Assembly (NCBI GenBank): GCA_033063855.1
Contig: CP093831.1
Coordinates: 19,778,001 to 19,842,000, forward strand
DNA length: 64,000 nucleotides
Reading direction: 5' to 3'
Origin: Smittia aterrima
Lineage: Eukaryota; Arthropoda; Insecta; Diptera; Chironomidae
Part shown: positions 1-11,293 of the stretch, one piece after another
Numbering within the stretch: position 1 is the first letter of the stretch
Layout: the number at the start of each line of letters is the position of its first letter
Translations under genes and position numbers: made by a program
The notes under the pieces: generated by a model
Seen by the model: only the letters and a program-made list of their open reading frames with translations
What the model was told of the DNA's origin: nothing
Databases searched by the model: none

Positions 1-3000
1 GTCCTGGTCTTGGAGATGGCCGAGGAATAGGAGACCCTGGCCACGCTGTGGCTGCAGCTGGTGACATCTGAGCCCCAAATGGACTGTCTGAATGTCCTTG
101 AATGTAAGCCAAGTTGCTTGGTCCAGGAGACATTGCCGTCATTGCTGGACTTGGTTGGTTTAAAGGCGATGATGGCATGAAACCAGGCGAAGGATGCGGC
201 ATATGACTTGGTGGTGAAGTCATGTTGAAGTTTGGATGCTGGGAACTGTGTGACTGCTGGCCAATTGGATGAGGACTTGCGGGTGTGTGAGGATTCGATG
301 ATGTGCTTGGTGGTGTAGCTGGAGCTGCAAAAACAATCGATTAAGTTTTGTAAATGTGGAAAGTAGCGAATGTGCGGCCAATACCTAAAGAATCAAATCC
401 TGATGCACTATCAAAGTTTAGACCAATAAGTATTTTACCTGCTCTCTCTAAAGTGCTTGAAAAATTGATTAAAGTACAAGTTCAATATTTTGTGGATAAA
501 AATAATTTAATTTCTGATAGTCAATCAGGTTTTCGAGAAAATCATAGTACGAATACAGCAATGTTGAGAGTAGTTGACGATCTAGCGAAATCAATTGAAA
601 ACGATGAAATCTCTGCAATAGTCTTTCTCGATTTTAAGAAAGCCTTCGATCTTGTGGATCATGTTAAACTCCTTAGAAAATTGTATAAACAATTCAGATT
701 CTCATCTCGATCTTGCAACCTCATCAAATCTTACTTAAGCGACAGAATGCAGAAAGTAAAACTAAGAGCTGGTGAATCTGAATTAATTCCTGTTACATCT
801 GGCACACCTCAAGGAGGAATATTATCATCACTTCTATTTAGCCTTTTCATTAACGATCTCCCTGAAGCTGCTGGAATCAATGTTCATTTATATGCGGATG
901 ATTCACAATTCATTTGCTCAGCCCCTTATGATAATCTAGACCAATGTATAGAAAAAATGAACTTAGCTCTTAGTAAAGTCCACGATTGGGCTAACGAAAA
1001 CTCTGTGTCCATAAATCCAACAAAATCACAGGCCATGCTTGTCAGTAGTAGAACAAGTGGCAGTAGCAGTTCGTACCGAACTTACTGTAGGGTTTTTCAT
1101 CCTCTGGATGAACTGGTTACTGGGGACATTTTACTTAAAGGGAACAAAGTTTCACTTTGAGCTCACCAGAGGTGGATCCAATGAGTGGAGCTTGGATTTT
1201 CTGGGATTTATTGATTTGTCAAGTCGAGCTGATCATTTTATGTAAAGAATTCAAAGCTCTAACTCCAAAGGGAACGAAGTTCCACTCTGAGCTCACCAGA
1301 GATGGATCCAAGGTGTGGAGCTTGGATTTTCTGGGATTTATTGCTTTGTCAAGTCGAGCTGATCATTTTATGTAAAGAATTCAATGCTCTAACTCCAAAG
1401 GAAGAGAAGTTTCACTTTGAGCTCACCAGAGGTAGATCCAATGTGTGGAGCTTGGATTTTCTGGGATTTATTGCTTTATCTTGACCAGCTGATCATTTCA
1501 TGTAAACATCTCAATGCTCTAACTCCAAAGGAAGAGAAGTTCCACTCTGAGCTCACCAGAGATGGATCCAATGTGTGGAGCTTGGATTTTCTGGGATTAT
1601 TTGCTTTGTCAAATCGAGCTGATCATTTTATGTGAACAAATGAAAGCTCTAACTCCAAAGGAAGAGAAGTTTCACTTTGAGCTCACCAGAGGTAGATCCA
1701 ATGTGTGGAGCTTGGATTTTCTGGGATTTATTGCTTTATCTTGACCAGCTGATCATTTCATGTGAACATCTCAATGCTCTAACTCCAAAGGAAGAGAAGT
1801 TCCACTCTGAGCTCACCAGAGATGGATCCAATGTGTGGAGCTTGGATTTTCTGGGATTATTTGCTTTGTCAAATCGAGCTGATCATTTTATGTGAACAAA
1901 TGAAAGCTCTAACTCCAAAGGAAGAGAAGTTTCACTTTGAGCTCACCAGAGATGGATCCAATGTGTGGAGCTTGGAATTTCTGGGATTTATTGCTTTATC
2001 TTGACCAGCTGATCATTTTATGTGAACAAATGAAAGCTCTAACTCCAAAGGAAGAGAAGTTCCACTCTGAGCTCACCAGAGATGGATCCAATGTGTGGAG
2101 CTTGGATTTTCTGGGATTATTTGCTTTGTCAAATCGAGCTGATCATTTTATGTGAACAAATGAAAGCTCTAACTCCAAAGGAAGAGAAGTTTCACTTTGA
2201 GCTCACCAGAGATGGATCCAATGTGTGGAGCTTGGAATTTCTGGGATTTATTGCTTTGTCAAGTCGAGCTGACCATTTTATGTAAAGAATTCAAAGTTCT
2301 AACTCTAAAGGAACAGAAGTTTCACTTGGCGCTGGCAAGAGGTGGACCCAGATCTGGTCAGCTATAGGATGCATGCACTCGATTCAACATGCTGATCACT
2401 TCTTGTGAACAAGTCACAGCTGAAATGTGCTTCCGTTTTCGAGAAAACGTATTTCAAAACTAAAAATCGACTTTTTGTATGGAGATTCCAGGTATTGGGC
2501 CCGTGGGCCCGATCCTGATGAGCTAGCCAAAAATCCTCAAAAATAGTTTTTTGTATTTAAATTCTCTATCTACTGGTGAAGAAATTATTTTGCTAGCTCA
2601 TCGCGTTCGCGAGTTATCTCAATCACGGACGTCGGACCACGGACCACGGACCACGGACAAAGCGGCCACAATAGGGTGTTCCATCCTTCGGATGAAAAAC
2701 CCTAAAAATTCTAAATCCCCCTCTTATAAAAATTGACACTGACGTCATTGATTACGTTGAGACAGCGAAAAGCCTTGGAATCTTAATTACATCAAATCTA
2801 AATTGGAATGCTCATTTAGACTCAATTTGCTCAGACATCAATAAGTCAACCGGTATGCTCTGGCAAACTCAAAACATTCTGACACAGCCCATGCGGATAA
2901 AGCTTGTTAAAACACTTATTGTTCCCAAATTACTTTATTGCAGCAATATCCTCATGGGCGCATCTCGTGAATCGTTGCGAAATATTGAAAAATCTTTCAA

Positions 3001-6000
3001 CAAAGCAGTTAGGTACGCCTTCGGATTGAAAAAGTTTGACTCAGTATCAGAATTTACTATTAAAATACTTGGTTGTAATGTCGAAAATTTCATTAAATAT
3101 CACTCTTGCATTTTCATGAGAAAACTAATGAAAACAAAATCTCCGCCGCAGCTGTATCAAAGACTTCTTTTCCCACGTTTCCCGCGAGGTAATTCCCTAG
3201 GATTGCCAAAAAAGTTCAACAGCAATCAATACAAAAAATCATTCTTTGTACTGGGTGTTCAAATATGGAACGCTATGGACAGTGATCTGCGACAAATTGA
3301 CGCGAATGCAACTTTCAGACGTGAGACACTCTCTTACTTTGCCTCGAAGAAAACTTAGATATTTAGTACACATCCCTTTCCCCTTTCCTCTTCCTTTATT
3401 TTGCAGTATGAAACTCGGTCGAAACCAATAATGTTTTTGTTTCAGTTGATGGCGGTGGAAACGAAGGAAGAAAAGTTCAACGTCTCAACAAGAAATCAAT
3501 TAATATTAATTTGCCCAAAGTCACTTATGTTAAAAAGAGCCTGGCTCTTATTGGGTTAAAAATCATGAAATAAACAAAACTAAACTAAACTAAACTAAAT
3601 GATTTAAAAGATTTCTTACTCACCAGCAAATCTTAAGCCAGCATCGCGAGGACTTTGAGGCCCTCTAAACAGTTGCGGTCCATCATCCATCATTTGAATG
3701 GGCGAAGGCGGATTGTCGTCTTCTGATTGCGATCTTCGACGGTAAACTGCGTTCTCATCAACGTATTTCGATAGGAAACCTTTTAATCCTTGAGTTGGTG
3801 TAAATTCGAGCACGACACTGACTCGATCAAAGCGACTGTAAGCTCCATCACGAATCGATACAAGGCCACCACCTCGCAAGCGAACTTCAAGACAGTATGT
3901 GCCTTGGAAAGAGATTTTAAGAAGTGATGCTGATTGTGGGATGACGCAAAACGATAAAACGGGAATCTTTGGATTCTAGAAAAACATTAAAATTAACTTT
4001 ACAAGTTAGAAAAAAGCTGAGTAAACTCACCAATATTCCGAGCTGAGGAAGAACTGGAAGTTTTGCAATGGAACCCAGTGGTTGATAAGTCTCATTTAAA
4101 ATGTGAACAATTTGAGCGAGGTTGTGATTTGTATTCAGATGAGCTTGCAGTTGATCCTTGAGCAATGAGTGTGGGTTGATCAACGAGTTTCCTCCAATGA
4201 ATGTCATCAAGAACTGTTTCGAATCATTGCACCAACTAATGTTCACGCTAACTTCTTTGTTTTCTCCGTACATCAACAAAAGATTTGTATAATTGTACGA
4301 TTTGACGGTGATAATATTTTTTAAGTTGTACTTGTCGTTGTTATACAATTCGGCGAAATCGTGGACAAGGGAATAAAGTAACACGATTTTAATCCAATCA
4401 TTCAACATTGAGTCAACTGTTTTCCCTGTTGAATCAGCAGAAAGCATTTCATAATGGAAGTAGACAGCTCGTCGATTTCCTTGTTCCTTTTGATTAATAC
4501 TTTGCAACGGTGTGCCGTAAAAGATGAGCTCGATAATCCATGAAGGGTCGGTTACGTTCGGTTTTGTAAATTGTGTGCGAATTGAGATTGAGAGCAATCG
4601 TTTCAATAACGCAGAGAAGATACTCTTTGTAACAAACGATTGGAAGAATAATTGGCGATCTCGGAAAACTTCTGGTTTAGCCTCCTTGTCAAATTTTGTC
4701 TTTAATTCGTTGGCTTTTTCGGCAGAAATATCAGATGGCGATGGTAGAGTCAGCAAAGTTAGAACCAGTGAAGTCGCATGAGCTTCGACTTGCAAGCCAC
4801 TATGAGGAATTCCGCGTTTAGAAAGTTCCGTTGCCATTCCAATAAAAGGGAGCTTTTCATCGCACATAGCAACGACATGTGCGAGTTCAGGGATAAAGTA
4901 AGCGGGGATAACGTTCTTCAGTTGTTTGCTAGGCGGTGCGTTAATGTCGTTCGGTAGTTTACGTTTCGCACCAGAATCATCTTCGTAAGGTTTCACAATG
5001 CTTGTTCCGGGACCATGCGTTGTGACAAAAGTATCAAACTCGACCATTGACATGACCCGCAAGAACATTTTAGAAATTTCAGGACCGGGTGCTGCTGCTG
5101 AAGTCGTTGACGTTGGATCCAATAATGATTCGTCCGCTGAACTTTCATCAATCGATACATGCTTGATATTTACGAGATAAAACGAATATTCCATTTCGTT
5201 TGGATTTACTGCATTCGATTTAAGTCCAACGATTAAAATCTGATTTGGATAACGAAAGAGCTGAACAAACATTTTATGCCTTCCAATTTTGGTTGCTGGA
5301 TGCTCAGCTGAGGTGATAATAGGAAGTCGCTCCTTTGCTATCGCAGGGAGATGTTGAAGAGTCTTCTCGCATCTTCTTTTGGTAATCCAGTAACGTAATT
5401 CAGTCACAAGATCCGGAAGTTTTGAATGATCACTGTTAAGAGCAGATTGCATCTCAGCCATGATAGGACAGTCGATGTGTTTAGGAATATGACAGTGATA
5501 ACGACCGGTGTGCGTATCAACCGTGATATGAATTTGTTCCGCTCTAAGACATGGTTGCAGAACAGGGATCGTAAGAATAGCAGTCGTTCCTTGTAAGTTG
5601 CTCTCTACGTCTTTCATAAAATTCTTGAATTCAGTTTGTATTTCGTTGAGTCGAGCGACGCTTCTAAAGTAAACGGTGTGCACAAGAAGACGTTCCATTG
5701 AGAGCATTTTCACAGCAAGCTCAGTTTTCTCACGAACGATTGTTTCAGAGTCTTTCATGCCCAGCGACGTTGTAGGCATGTGAAACACAGCCAGAGCATT
5801 CGAGGGATCAGTTTGAATTGAGATTCGATAACGCATTTCCGATTTGCTTCCATCTTTGCTTCCAGACAGTTCTCGCCAGTAGGAAACCGTTAGTTTACTT
5901 CCGATGATATATTCTTCAACATGAATATTATCGTCCAGACGATCGCGGCATAAACGAAGAGTTTGCGTGTACAGGACTTCAAGTTGCAGCGATTGACAGA

Positions 6001-6942
6001 AATAGTGAAGGCAATTGTAGACTTCACACAATGCTGTTTGCTGATTGTTGACGAGACGACGTTGAATCAACTCATGAATATAATTTACTTGAAAGGGATG
6101 AACAAGTGATCGGCCATCTCCAGTTTCCTTGTCTTCAACTTGAATTTCTATATCTAATAAACGCCACGGAACGTCACCATCTCCCATCATAGTTAGAGAA
6201 ACCGAAAACTCATTGGGAACATTGAACGTAACTCTTCCTTTTTCGATTTTAAACTTTCTCATTTGAGGAAGAAGATTACTCGTGACAAGACGATGTTGAA
6301 TAACTTGATTCAAACGAGCGAGTGTAGCATCAACCTCCTGGGGTAAAATTGTATGAGGTTTCACAAGATTCTCCTTAATACAAAGTGGAAGTCGATTGTA
6401 AGATCCAGTAGTTAAGACTTCAACAGCAGCTGGGATGTGGAAAAAAGGTAGACGCGCATGAACTAATGTTTCTCGAGCCATCTTCGTCAATAAATCTGCC
6501 GTGTCAACGAACAGCATTGATTGTTTCTCTAGGAAATTCATAATGCTCTGAAAAAAAAATCAAGTTTGTTATGAGGAGTCTGCTAAATTGTTGGCCGAGT
6601 ATCACTTACAGCTGATTTGTCAACTTTCGAAGCAGAATTGGCCCATTTCACTAAAGCCAGCAATCTAATAAAGAGTTGACGAGTTCGGGCAGAGAAGTTG
6701 TAAATTTCTAAAATAGAAAATTAGAGTTATTTTCTGTCTGAAGGGAACATCAACAAAAACAACTTACCGATTTTTCTCTCCATGTCAGTTTTCCTTGGCA
6801 GCAATTCAGCCAACACCGTCAAATCATGCACAATGCGTTGTACAATGAAATCGATAAGCGTTGACAAGGGAATAGAGCCTCCTTGATTATTATTCGGAAT
6901 TTCCACTTGGCTTTGCTGCTGAACCATTTCAACTGGGGCCAT
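1..6942 (-). CDS. MED14: Mediator complex subunit 14, 3' end outside the window
   Basis: MED14 is the backbone subunit of Mediator, linking head, middle and tail for RNA polymerase II transcription. Exons on the minus strand are 6942-6768, 6707-6610, 6547-4031, 3975-3624 and 324-1 (continuing off the left edge). All joins keep phase. The N-terminus reads MAPVEMVQQQSQVEI, followed by the conserved stretch around RTRQLFIRLLALVKWANS (residues about 70-90), which is typical of the family. The long third exon carries the MED14 repeat-module region. The last visible exon is Ser/Pro/His-rich, like the family's C-terminal tail. Other introns are about 55-62 bp, but the one between 3624 and 324 is about 3.3 kb because an antisense retroelement lies in it. 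The start is the first ATG and shares a 273-bp spacer with the divergent PRKRIP1. The identification is secure; the C-terminal part is not seen. Confidence 0.93.
1088..2704. mobile_element. Non-autonomous element with terminal inverted repeats and terminal hairpins, inserted in the RT relic
   Basis: The left end begins TAGGGTTTTTCATCC and the right end finishes GGATGAAAAACCCTA, an inverted repeat of 15 bp including the flanking TA (1088-1089 and 2703-2704) that looks like a target duplication. Each terminus also folds on itself: CATCC-TCT-GGATG on the left and CCATCC-TTC-GGATG on the right. Inside are the 130-bp satellite and, near 2631-2660, short GGACCAC repeats followed by GCGGCCACAATAGGG. 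No transposase is visible. A TA-targeting MITE or a hairpin-ended Helentron-like element are both possible. Confidence 0.75.
1136..2340. repeat. 130-bp tandem satellite, about nine copies with a 260-bp higher-order period
   Basis: The landmark GCTCACCAGA recurs at 1161, 1291, 1421, 1551, 1681, 1811, 1941, 2071 and 2201, exactly 130 bp apart. A degenerate tenth copy lies near 2331. Two monomer types alternate over most of the array. One has TTGACCAGCTGATCATTTC, the other AAATCGAGCTGATCATTTTA. This gives a dimeric higher-order repeat. Copies are nearly identical in the middle and diverge toward the edges, as expected from unequal exchange. Open frames across it are artefacts, because 130 is not a multiple of three and the frame changes in each unit. 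Confidence 0.95.
3577..3599 (+). repeat. (AAACT)n tail of the retroelement
   Basis: About four copies of AAACT/ACTAA at the 3' end of the retroelement, directly before the possible target duplication. Tandem-repeat tails of this kind mark the 3' end of several non-LTR clades. Confidence 0.8.
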
Positions 6943-7215
6943 TTTTCTATATTTTTAGTTTTACGAACGAGTCCGAAGAAACTTTAAGTTACTTTTAATA
7001 AATTATCTTAGCCGATAAATTTGTCCACTTCTGAATAATTCACATCGTTCTTTTCTAGTTTTATTTAGTAAATTAAATATTTTTCAGTCGAGAGAGCCGA
7101 TCGATAGTCTTCAAGGGGTTTAAAAAACGTAGGAAATCTAATTCAGCGTTATTCAGCGTTAACACCAAAACAAAACAGAAATTTATTTTCTTCTTTACAA
7201 TTTTTGAGTTTAATC
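6943..7215. promoter_or_regulatory. Divergent promoter region of MED14 and PRKRIP1
   Basis: The two start codons face away from each other across 273 bp, so both 5' UTRs and both promoters must lie here unless there are unseen 5' exons. No TATA box is obvious at a fitting place. The spacer contains a duplicated ATTCAGCGTT (about 7140-7160). The role is inferred from position only. Confidence 0.55.
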
Positions 7216-7864
7216 ATGGAAATCGTAAATGAAATAAAGTCAAACGATGATAAGGATAGGCAAAAGTTTCAGCATCGCAATATGGCTGAAGTTCAACGTG
7301 CAAAACTCGAGAAGCTAATGAAGAATCCTGTAAGCATGCAAAACGATTTAAAATCAAAATTCATTCGACTAATTAAGCTTTTTACAGGAGAAAATTGTTG
7401 TTATTCCAGAGCTTGCAAAACGAGATAAAGAATACAATGCACCGTCGTTTGTCAGAAATGTGATGGGTTCATCTGCAGGGGCTGGAAGTGGAGAATTTCA
7501 CGTCTATCGTCACTTAAGAAGGAAAGAATATGCTAGACAGAAGCATTTGAAAATGATGTCAGACACAGAAAGAATGAACGAGGAATATCAGCAACGACTG
7601 GATGATAACCAGAGAAAGGCGGATGAAAAGACTAGCAAAAAAAGAGCGAAACGTTTAAAGCAGAAACTGAGAGCCAAAAACAAGAAACCAAAACTTGGCG
7701 AAGCTTCTGACGAATCAAGTAAAAGCGAAGAATCTGAGGAGGATAAAGAACAAACAAATGGCAATGACACTGAAGTAAAAGAGACACCAGAAGCTGAAAA
7801 GTCAACAGAAGAATCAACAAAAGGAAATGGAGAGCACCAAGAAGAACCAACAAGTAATGAATGA
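7216..7864 (+). CDS. PRKRIP1: PRKR-interacting protein 1 homologue (spliceosome-associated)
   Basis: Exons 7216-7329 and 7388-7864 give 196 residues. The family signature FVRNVMGSSAGAGSGEFHVY is present (about residues 61-80), followed by RHLRRKEYARQ and a long basic coiled coil. PRKRIP1 is a long helical component of catalytic-stage spliceosomes; in vertebrates it was named for binding the kinase PKR. The start at 7216 gives MEIVNEIKSN and follows GTTTAATC. The splice joins MKNP to EKIVVIPEL, a conserved segment. The C-terminus is an acidic Ser/Glu/Thr-rich tail. It converges on the RSRC1-like gene with only 59 bp between stop codons, so the 3' UTRs probably overlap. Confidence 0.93.
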
Positions 7865-7923
7865 ATTTTAAGGAATATTATATTTGAATAAAATATCAAT
7901 TACAATTCTAAATTAAATAAAAT

Positions 7924-8571
7924 CTATTGACCTCTGTAGAGATGAAGCTTCTTGATCCATTTATCAACTTTCGCTTCTTCGTCACCGAGGAAATTTGGAT
8001 GAATCAGTGGCTCTTCCTCTTGTCCATCAGCTGCAAAACTTTCTGGAACGTGCATTTTGTCCTTTTGCAGATCGACGACGATTTTCTTTTTCGATTGGAA
8101 GCTTTCCTGCTTAAACGAATCTGCTTCTAAGCTGTCGAGAATCTTGCTCTTTTCTTCTTCCTTGTACAGATCATTTATTTCAAAGGTTTTGACATGATCA
8201 ACTAAAAGTGAGACTGAAAAGATATTTCAATGAATTCAAGAAAAAATACTTAACTTACATGATTTCTTCTCTATCTTCTTTGCTGATGAGCTCCTCGTCG
8301 GTTTTGACTTTTTGTCTGTTCTCTTTGAAGAAGAAGAACTTCGGCTTGACCTTGAACTACTTCTTGAACTGCTCCTTGATGATTCTGATGACGAAGAAGA
8401 GCTGGAATATCGCTTTCGACTTTCACGATTGCTAGATCTGGATTTCTGCCTTCTGTCTTTTCGATACTTCTCGTGATATTTCCTCGACTTCTCACGATCA
8501 CTGTCTGAGTCAGAGGAATATCTCGTTTTCTTTCGAGTCTTTTCACGATACAGTCGAGAGCTGTTCGGCAT
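7924..8571 (-). CDS. RSRC1/SRrp53-like arginine-serine-rich protein
   Basis: Exons are 8571-8259 and 8201-7924 (196 residues). The N-terminal half is an RS domain with long runs of Ser and Arg-Ser dipeptides, as in splicing regulators. The C-terminal half matches the RSRC1 pattern: an LEADSFKQESFQSKK block and the end block EPLIHPNFLGDEEAKVDKWI, followed by a short basic tail. RSRC1 acts in 3' splice-site choice in the nucleus. A second in-frame acceptor 12 bp upstream (exon start 8213) would add four residues. The start MPNSSRLYREK is 126 bp from the divergent Tim8 start. The assignment rests on the C-terminal pattern recalled from the human protein. Confidence 0.72.
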
Positions 8572-8697
8572 TTTGCGTATTTGTTTGTTTTCTTTTGAAA
8601 TTCTTGTTATTATCCCCTCGACATAAAGTGCTGAATCCACTGACGAAAAAAAGTAACTTCATTCTATCGCCGAATAAAAACAGAAAATTTAAGTAAA
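8572..8697. promoter_or_regulatory. Short divergent promoter of the RSRC1-like gene and Tim8
   Basis: Only 126 bp separate the opposed start codons, so the two genes must share a bidirectional promoter and have very short leaders, unless a 5' exon is missed. Position is the only evidence. Confidence 0.5.
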
Positions 8698-9029
8698 ATG
8701 GCAGATTTACCTCTTGGCGGTGACTCCAAAGTTGATCCTGAGTTGCAAGAATTCCTTCTGCTCGAGAAACAAAAAGCACAAGTCAATGCACAGGTAAAGT
8801 TCAATTATAAAATTTCAACATCTATAATAAAATTGCAAAAATATTTCAGATTCACGAATTCAACGAAATTTGCTGGGATAAGTGCGTGGACAAACCTGGA
8901 TCAAAGCTTGACAGCAAGACAGAAACCTGCCTCACCAACTGTGTTGATCGCTTCATTGACACTTCGCTTTTGATCACAAATCGTTTCTCGCAGCTTCTTC
9001 AAAAGCAAGCAAACGCGTTGGGACAGTAA
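8698..9029 (+). CDS. Tim8: Mitochondrial import chaperone Tim8
   Basis: Exons 8698-8793 and 8850-9029 give a 91-residue small Tim protein, the usual size. The twin CX3C motif is present as CWDKC and CLTNC, with 15 residues between the two motifs. The segment LDSKTETCLTNCVDRFIDT is typical of Tim8. Tim8 pairs with Tim13 in the intermembrane space and escorts hydrophobic proteins such as Tim23 to the inner membrane. No presequence is expected, because import uses the Mia40 pathway through these cysteines. A polyadenylation signal AATAAA lies at 9043-9048, 14 bp past the stop. Confidence 0.95.
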
Positions 9030-9242
9030 AACATGAAAAATAAATAAAATGTTTTGGGTGTTCATTGAGTAGAAAATAAAGATTAATACAGTTCAAATGA
9101 GAATTGAATGGAAAACATTTTCGTTTTTGTAACCTCAACAAAAATCATTTCGCAAATATTTTTTTTTCAAAAGATAGTGCCGAAGTTTCAATCACCTTTC
9201 CTTACAAAACATTTTTTTTCTTTCTTCGAATATCTTCGGAAA

Positions 9243-11293
9243 ATGTTTAACATTCGGCGATCTCTCAACTGTTTATCAATCATAAATCGGCAAAGTGCAT
9301 GGAGCTGCAGGAGATTTGCATCATCATCTTCAGAAAATGAAGAAATTGTCATTCCTAATCGAATCCATCGCTCGCCGACTGATATTTTGAAGGCATTGAG
9401 TCAAACTGTCGGGATTGATCCAACAGCGCCTCATTACAAGTACCATGACGATCCCTTTTTGATTCCGATGTCAAATGTAGGAAAACGAACATATGCAATG
9501 GCGCAGGAATCGGGACGGAAATCAGCGAAGTGGGTTCGGCAACAGAGTCCGAATCTCTTCCAGGTAGATCATTTAGGTTTTTACTCTTTAATTAAACTAA
9601 TTTGAAAAAACCTTACAATTTGTAGCACAAAGAAATGGATCCACCTATAGAAGCCTTCATTCCTACAAGGATTTATACTGAAGAAAGTGAAGTTGCTGCT
9701 AAAGATCTTCAGGACTTGATTGCTGATGCTGAAGTCGCTGATGCCGTCCTTGTCTACCGGCTCCTCCAAAAAAACAAAATTGAAGTCCCAGCGGATCTCA
9801 AACAATCTTTCTTCGAGTTGATTTGTTTTTACAACAGTGAGGAGCCATTGGATGAAGATCTTGTTGAAGAGCGATGGTTCCGACAAGCGGTTAAGCACAA
9901 GGAGCGTATTCGTAAGACGTGGAAAGATTACGATTTGGCTGAGCAAATCTTTGCTGAAATTGAACCGAAGGATTCCCGTGCGTTTTCAACGATTATTCGT
10001 GGAATGTGCAAGTTCTATCAGGTGGAAAAGGCTTGGGGTTTGTACAACGACGCAATCGCTCGCAACATCGAATTGGACGTTGAAGTCTATAACTCAATTC
10101 TGAATGTGTCAAACTTCTTAAAAGAAAGTGCAGAGCTCCGATGGGATCTTATTCAAGAGATTCTCACTACGATGAGCGCATCAAAAGTCAATCCAAATCT
10201 AGGAACGTTGAACAGCTGTTTGAATGCGATCAGTATGATTGGTGGATGGCAACCAAAGGATTACACAGTTAAGATCCTCAGCGAATTCAAAGCTATTGGA
10301 ATTGAGCCATCACTTGCTTCTTGGTACTTCGTCCTTCAAAGTTTTTGCAGAGAGCGAGGACCGGTCTCCCACGTTATCGTTGACATTCTTAATCAAATCG
10401 AGGGCAAGGAGTTCCAGATAAAAGACCTACGCGACACTCAATTCTTCAGCAAAGCAATGGATGTCTGTAGAAACCATTTACACGACAAAACATTGGCTAA
10501 GCGAGTTGACGAATTGCTTCACTTTGGCAATAACTACGATTTAATTGGAGATTCATACAGAGAGTCGATTTATTATCGAAATTTCTTTGCTCTCTTGGTG
10601 TCGACAGAACCATTAGAAACATTTATGGAAACATATCATAGACTTGTTCCAAATGTTTATACTCCAGAGCCGGCAGTTATGGAAGAAATTTTGAAAGCGG
10701 TTGAGACTTCAGGATCAATTCAACATGTGCCCATGCTTTGGTCACACATTATTCTGTTTGAACAAGGTACACGCGAGCCTCTTCTCTTATTGCTAACGAG
10801 AATTATGATTCAGAATCCACCAAATCCTTCGTTCCCACAACAAGAGACTCTTGCAGAGAAATACGGAGAAATTGCTTACGACATGTTCACAAGAATTGAG
10901 GAGAAAAATGAAACGAGATCTAATCCATACGTCTGGACAGGAAAACTCTTGGGAGATATCATTACCATTCTTTGCAAGGTTGAAGAAGCGACTAAGGCCG
11001 GCGAGGTCTTTGAAAAACTAGCGAACAACCAACACAAAATCCTTGGAGAACCTGAAGTTTTACCATTATTACAATTCACTGAGCTCTGCATCGCCAAGAA
11101 GCTTCCAAATCTCGCTATCAACTGTCTTCAGTACTGCAACGAAATCGGTTTCCCAGAATGTCGTCAAATTGCAAAATCAATTTGGAAAGGATTTACTCTT
11201 GACGAGCATCTCCAGAGGAAAGTTGTTCATTTCGCAGGGATGGAAGTCATAAAAGAAGCTGAGGAAGAAAAGCTGAAAGAAGTTAAATCGTGA
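9243..11293 (+). CDS. PTCD3: Pentatricopeptide repeat protein PTCD3, mitoribosomal small-subunit protein mS39
   Basis: Exons 9243-9563 and 9626-11293 give 662 residues, close to the vertebrate protein. The N-terminus MFNIRRSLNCLSIINRQ is basic and looks like a mitochondrial presequence. The order then follows the family: RSPTDILKALSQTVG, DPTAPHYKYHDDPFLIP, SGRKSAKWVRQQ, then helical PPR-type repeats from about residue 200. mS39 sits at the mRNA entry of the mitochondrial small ribosomal subunit. It lies 213 bp behind Tim8 on the same strand and converges on sticky with about 120 bp between stops. Confidence 0.92.

Larger units (their letters stand above)
354..3358 (+). pseudogene. Reverse transcriptase of a non-LTR element, interrupted
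   Basis: The first part (354 to about 1087) has fingers and palm motifs: SQSGFRENHSTNTAML, FLDFKKAFDLVDH with the first catalytic aspartate, SGTPQGGILSS, and the YADD active-site box in LYADDSQF. The second part (about 2709-3358) is the thumb and C-terminal region (AKSLGILITSNLNWNAHLD, then LLYCSNILMG). The stretch between them, 1088-2704, is an inserted element, and the two halves lie in different frames across it. It cannot make a full enzyme: it lacks the endonuclease and N-terminus, is split, and is frame-disrupted. It is a relic of insertion with no role in MED14. Confidence 0.87.
351..3601 (+). mobile_element. 5'-truncated non-LTR (LINE-type) retroelement in a MED14 intron
   Basis: The sequence encodes most of a reverse transcriptase but no upstream ORF1 or endonuclease, so it is a 5'-truncated copy. 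It begins inside the RT fingers (WKVANVRPIPK) and ends in a short (AAACT)n tail, as non-LTR elements often do. The hexamer TAAATG occurs at 351-356 and again at 3596-3601 and could be the target-site duplication. It lies antisense to MED14, wholly inside an intron. A hairpin-ended element split it at 1088-2704. Clade is not certain; the RT resembles CR1/L2/Jockey-type enzymes. Confidence 0.88.

Noticed and set aside
1157..2285. Series of overlapping 60-72-residue open frames of very similar sequence, like a small repeated protein family
   Set aside because: They come from the 130-bp satellite. The period is not a multiple of three, each frame stops in the next unit, and no start or splice signal links them.
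7588..7899. Antisense Ser/Leu/Phe-rich frames opposite PRKRIP1
   Set aside because: They mirror the acidic and lysine-rich tail of PRKRIP1 and lack any family motif.
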